Assembly (NCBI RefSeq): GCF_013408795.1
Contig: NZ_JACCCC010000001.1
Span: 310,001 to 374,000 of the forward strand
Direction: 5' to 3'
Length of the DNA: 64,000 nucleotides
Source of the DNA: Spinactinospora alkalitolerans
GTDB lineage: Bacteria > Actinomycetota > Actinomycetes > Streptosporangiales > Streptosporangiaceae
Each line of letters begins with the position of its first letter. Positions within the stretch are counted from its first letter, which is position 1. A model generated the notes under the pieces. The model was given only the letters and a program-made list of their open reading frames with translations. It made no database searches and was not told the origin of the DNA. Both the position numbers and the translations under genes were made by a program. This document shows positions 61,018 through 64,000 of this stretch, piece by piece.

Positions 61018-61824
61018 ATGAACGGTTCGGACGCGGTGTCCGGGCCGCACGACAGGGGGAACGCGTCGATGTGGATTGAGCGTCTCGCGCGGGACATCGG
61101 CGCGCTCGGCCAGGACGCCGGGAGCACGCCGGAGCGCGCCTTGGACCGGATGAGCACGGCGGCGGCGCGCGGGGTGCCGGGCTGCTCGGCCGCGCTCGTC
61201 GTGATCTGGCGCGACGTGCGGCCCGATGAGGAGGGGTGCGGGGAGGTCGCGGGGCGGCACGTCGTCGTCGACTACGGGGCTTCGCACTCCGACCTCGCCA
61301 CGGCGTTCGAGCACCAGTACATGACCGACGAGGGCCCGACCGCCGAGGCGGTGCGCGGGATGCGCGCCGTGACGGTCGGCGACGTGCTGCGGGAGGACCG
61401 CTGGCCGAGGTACACCAGCATGGCGGTGCAGTGCGGCGACCGGTCGTCGGTGACGTTCCCGTGCGCGCTGGAGGGCGGCGAGGTGGTGACGTTCGGCATC
61501 CACTCCGGGCGCGCGGACGCCTTCGACGAGGCCGTTGTGACGCCGCTGGTGGCGATGCTGGCCGAGCACGCCGCGATGGCGCTGCAGAGCGCGGACCGCT
61601 ACACCGATGTCGCGCGCGAGGCGGCGCACATGCGCAGGGCGATGTCGGCGCGGGCCGTCATCGACCAGGCGAAGGGCATCCTGATGCACGCGCGCGGCTG
61701 CGACGCCAAGGAGGCGTTCGAGGAACTGCGCAAGGTCGCCCAGCGCAACCGGATGAAGGTGGCGGAGGTGGCCCGCCGCCTGGTGGAGGAGCACGCCGAG
61801 AGCAACGCCCAGGGCGCCGGGTGA
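61018..61824 (+). CDS. GAF-ANTAR domain regulator
   Basis: This 268-residue protein has an N-terminal GAF domain (about 15-195) and a C-terminal ANTAR RNA-binding domain (about 205-260; RAVIDQAKGILMHARGCD, EAFEELRKVAQ). ANTAR proteins bind paired hexaloop hairpins and prevent transcription termination. No obvious dual ANTAR hairpin was found in this window, so targets are likely elsewhere. The frame starts at 60964; ATG 61018, with GGAG 5 nt upstream, is preferred. It is divergent from the PAS-GAF sensor. Confidence 0.85.
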   Translation: MNGSDAVSGPHDRGNASMWIERLARDIGALGQDAGSTPERALDRMSTAAARGVPGCSAALVVIWRDVRPDEEGCGEVAGRHVVVDYGASHSDLATAFEHQYMTDEGPTAEAVRGMRAVTVGDVLREDRWPRYTSMAVQCGDRSSVTFPCALEGGEVVTFGIHSGRADAFDEAVVTPLVAMLAEHAAMALQSADRYTDVAREAAHMRRAMSARAVIDQAKGILMHARGCDAKEAFEELRKVAQRNRMKVAEVARRLVEEHAESNAQGAG

Positions 61825-61992
61825 AACCTGCCGCGACGGCGGTGAACACGTACCGTATCGGTGTGGTGACGGTGCCCGGTGGAATCTGTTTAGGCACTTG
61901 GAATGGCGCTAAGGTGGCTGAGTAGGCTGCACGGTCGGCCCGAGCGCGGGGTTCGGGGCGGGGTGAGCGCGACACAGCGAGCGGAGTCGACG

Positions 61993-62400
61993 ATGCCGGA
62001 CGCCGAAGGTCCTTTCGCGTCAGCGGCGCAGAGGTTGATGAGCACGAACGCGAAGTCCAACACGCAGACCCGCGTCGAGGGGGACGTCACCGTGGTGACG
62101 CCCACGGGTGAACTCGACGCCATCACCTCCCCCGAGCTGGCGGAGACGCTGGAGGCGATCCTCGGCGCGAGCGATCCCTGCCGCGGCGTGGTGATCGACT
62201 TCTCCGGCGTGGACTTCTGCGACTCCAGGTGCATCGGTGTCCTCGTCGCCGCCTACCGCCAGGCCCGCGATCGCGGCATCGGCCTGGCGGTCGCATCCCC
62301 CCAGCGCACGGTGCACCGCCTCTTTACGATCGCCGGAATCGATCAGGTGATCACCATCGATGACGACCTTCAGCGTGCGATGAAGCTGGTGTTGGCCTGA
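61993..62400 (+). CDS. STAS-domain anti-sigma factor antagonist
   Basis: This 135-residue protein is a single STAS domain of the SpoIIAA/BldG/RsbV type (TRVEGDVTVVTPTGELDAI, then VVIDFSGVDFCDSRCIGVL). The phosphorylatable serine is retained in DSR, but the usual DSSG is changed to DSRC. It should bind an RsbW-like kinase in a partner switch; the nearest such domain is in the OsaC-like protein 13 kb away. GGAG lies 6 nt before ATG 61993; ATG 62038 is an alternative. The last 69 bp of the gene are duplicated just downstream. Confidence 0.83.
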   Translation: MPDAEGPFASAAQRLMSTNAKSNTQTRVEGDVTVVTPTGELDAITSPELAETLEAILGASDPCRGVVIDFSGVDFCDSRCIGVLVAAYRQARDRGIGLAVASPQRTVHRLFTIAGIDQVITIDDDLQRAMKLVLA

Positions 62401-62487
62401 GTCTCCGGTGAACGCGGGCGCCGGAATCGATCAGGTGATCACCATCGACGACGACCTTCAGCGTGCGATGAAGCCGGTGTTGGCCTG
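62331..62487 (+). repeat. Tandem duplication of the STAS gene 3' end
   Basis: Positions 62331-62399 recur at 62419-62487 with two mismatches in 69 bp, a period of 88 bp. The first copy is the end of the STAS gene; the second is outside the reading frame after the stop codon and is not translated. It is a recent local duplication. Confidence 0.85.
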
Positions 62488-62547
62488 GTGTTCTGAGTCG
62501 TCGATCCGGTGAATACTCCTGTGCCGGGGGAGGGCGCCTGGCCGGGT

Positions 62548-63006
62548 TCACTTCGCGGGGCGGGCGGGGGCGACCGCCAGGTTCTCGCGCAGCCGCCGCA
62601 GCATGCCGGTGAACTCCCGGCGCTCCTGCTCGCCGAGGCCGTGCAGCGCGCGGTCGGCGAGGCGCCGCATCTCGTCGTTGAGGGTGTCGCGCAGGCCCTC
62701 GCCGCGTTCGGTCAGGTGGACGCGGACGAGCCGGGCGTCGGTGGGGTGCGGCCTGCGCTCGACCAGGCCGGCCGATGCCATGCGGGTGGCCGTTCGGGTC
62801 ACGGTGGGGGTCGCCAGGCCGAGGCGCCGGGCGATCTCACCGGGCGTCAGGCCGTCCTCCCGCCACAGGCACATGAGGACGAACTGCTGCCCCTCGCGCA
62901 CGCCGTGCCGCCTGAACGTCTCCTCGGCCGCCTGCGTCATCGCCCGCTTGGCCTCCCAGAACGCGGGCAGGAACTCGCCCTCCCACGGCTGGATCCACTC
63001 CAGCAT
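62548..63006 (-). CDS. MarR-family transcriptional regulator
   Basis: This ~152-residue regulator has the MarR winged-helix core (LTPGEIARRLGLATPTVTRTATRM as recognition region, with the wing at RRPHPTDARLVRVHLTERG) flanked by dimerisation helices. The frame extends to 63171, but GAGGGAG just before ATG 63006 fixes the start and leaves the operator region untranslated. It is divergent from the N-acetyltransferase, and two MarR-like palindromes lie between them, so it most likely represses both itself and that gene. Confidence 0.87.
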   Translation of the reverse strand: MLEWIQPWEGEFLPAFWEAKRAMTQAAEETFRRHGVREGQQFVLMCLWREDGLTPGEIARRLGLATPTVTRTATRMASAGLVERRPHPTDARLVRVHLTERGEGLRDTLNDEMRRLADRALHGLGEQERREFTGMLRRLRENLAVAPARPAK

Positions 63007-63077
63007 CCCGCTCCCTCCCCGCACGCTCGCGGTCCGGCGCACCGCACACGGCCCACCGGGCGCTTGACGGTCAATCA

Positions 63078-63120
63078 TTAGCCGACTAACGTTCTTCCGC
63101 ACACACCATTGCCCGGCTAA
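63078..63120. promoter_or_regulatory. Twin MarR-type operators
   Basis: TTAGCCGACTAA (63078-63089) and TTGCCCGGCTAA (63109-63120) are near-palindromes, both followed by CG, with centres 31 bp apart (three helical turns, same DNA face). They lie in the 148-bp divergent gap between the MarR gene and the acetyltransferase gene. Confidence 0.65.
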
Positions 63121-63154
63121 CGATATCCGTTCGGCCGGTACCGAGGAGACGGAC

Positions 63155-64000
63155 ATGACGACGAACGCCATATCGGAACGCGATGCGGTCGACCCCGCCC
63201 GCTGCTGGAACGGGGCACTGCTGGACCTGGACGCCTACCTGGCCCGCATCGGCCATGCGGGCTCCCTCGCGCCGACCCCGGAGACGCTGCGTGCCCTGCA
63301 CCGCGCCCACGTCGCCGCGATCCCGTTCGAGAACCTGGACATCGCGCTGGGCCGCCCCGTCGCGGTCGACCTGGAGAGCATCCAGGACAAGCTGGTGCGC
63401 CGACCGCGCGGCGGCTACTGCTACGAACAGAACCTGCTGCTCGCCGCGGTGCTCGAACGGCTGGGCTACAGCGTCACGGGGCTGGCCGCCCGGATCCGCA
63501 TGGGCTCCGACCGGCTCCGGCCGACCACGCACGCGCTGCTGATGGCCGAGGCCAGGGACGGCGCGTGGCTGGCCGACGTCGGGTTCGGGGGCGAGGGGCT
63601 GCTGGAGCCGATCGCGCTCAGTGACGGCGGCGAGGCCCGCCAGGGCGACTGGCGGTTCCGCCTGGACCGCACCGCAGCGGAGGAATGGGTGCTGCGCTCA
63701 CTGCACGCCGACGGCTGGTTCGACCTGCACGCGTTCACGCTCGCCCCGTGGTACTCCGTGGACTACGCGGTCGTCAACCACTACACCTCCACCCACCCGC
63801 GCTCCCCGTTCGTCGGCCGGATCGCGGTGCAGCGGACCGGGGCCGACGCGCGGCACACGCTCACGGGGACCGAGTTGACGACGGCGCACCCGGACGGCCG
63901 CAGCGAGTCGCGGAACCTCGCGGCGGAGGCGCTTCCGGAGACGCTGCGCGACGTATTCGGGATCTCCCTCGATGCCGACGACGAGGCCGCGCTGGTGCGG
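63155..64000 (+). CDS. nat: Arylamine N-acetyltransferase (3' end outside window)
   Basis: At least 282 residues are present and the frame is still open at the window end. The Cys-His-Asp triad is visible: Cys in RGGYCYEQN (near 90), His in TTHALLM (near 128) and Asp in ADVGFGG (near 143). NAT enzymes transfer acetyl or other acyl groups from CoA thioesters to arylamines and hydrazines; in actinomycetes some act in cell-wall lipid or secondary metabolism. GAGGAGACGG precedes the ATG. The divergent MarR gene and twin operators imply induction by a small aromatic ligand. Confidence 0.9.
   Translation, partial: MTTNAISERDAVDPARCWNGALLDLDAYLARIGHAGSLAPTPETLRALHRAHVAAIPFENLDIALGRPVAVDLESIQDKLVRRPRGGYCYEQNLLLAAVLERLGYSVTGLAARIRMGSDRLRPTTHALLMAEARDGAWLADVGFGGEGLLEPIALSDGGEARQGDWRFRLDRTAAEEWVLRSLHADGWFDLHAFTLAPWYSVDYAVVNHYTSTHPRSPFVGRIAVQRTGADARHTLTGTELTTAHPDGRSESRNLAAEALPETLRDVFGISLDADDEAALVR

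Overview
The window is a chromosomal segment of a high-GC actinomycete. The evidence is near-uniform G/C at third codon positions, many GTG starts, apparently leaderless promoters (a TANNNT hexamer 6-9 nt before the start codon), actinobacterial families such as the Cgl0159-type aldolase and OsaC/OsaA-like regulators, and LPXTG-type surface proteins. A filamentous Streptosporangiales or Nocardiopsis-like lineage is my best guess. I see no tRNA, rRNA, CRISPR array or prophage.

Layout. 0-1.5 kb: a complete IS4-family element. 1.6-7.1 kb, minus strand: an AlkZ/YcaQ-type DNA glycosylase, a long acyl-CoA dehydrogenase and an OmpR-type response regulator/histidine kinase pair. 7.1-12 kb: exonuclease III, a frameshifted gene relic, ribokinase, a YceI protein and a proline-rich membrane-anchored protein. 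12.2-19.4 kb: argS and plsX (minus), then a KamA-like radical SAM enzyme, a membrane protein and a ROK sugar kinase (plus). 19.6-20.9 kb: an unrecognised protein with an internal duplication. 21.1-30.1 kb: a myo-inositol catabolism and uptake operon (iolG, iolC, Cgl0159-type aldolase, iolD, iolE, then ABC binding protein, permease and ATPase), ending in the stump of a second iolG-like gene. 30.2-34 kb: an SDR dehydrogenase, a crotonase, an AlaX editing protein, a monooxygenase relic and a CMD-family protein. 34.1-42.9 kb: a putrescine/polyamine cluster (class III aminotransferase diverging from aminobutyraldehyde dehydrogenase, PotABCD-like transporter and FAD amine oxidase). 43.2-47.1 kb: an ABC-2 export pair followed by a NarL-type kinase/regulator pair. 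47.1-54.7 kb: an OsaC/OsaA/OsaB-like stress module, including a hybrid kinase with about 15 HAMP-like units. 55.4-59.3 kb: three tandem paralogous sortase-substrate-like surface proteins. 59.4-64 kb: a 54-residue DnaJ-type zinc-finger protein, a PAS-GAF sensor, a GAF-ANTAR regulator, a STAS antagonist, a MarR repressor with twin operators, and an arylamine N-acetyltransferase cut by the window end.

The most unusual layer lies between the genes. At least four families of short dispersed repeats recur in intergenic DNA. Family C (about 145-165 bp, with MITE-like inverted ends) sits at or next to gene ends. Family D is about 100 bp, and one copy appears to supply the -10 element of the ROK kinase. 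Families A and B are hairpin-forming and lie mainly between convergent genes. Several copies adjoin gene relics or truncations, so they seem to have shaped the locus.
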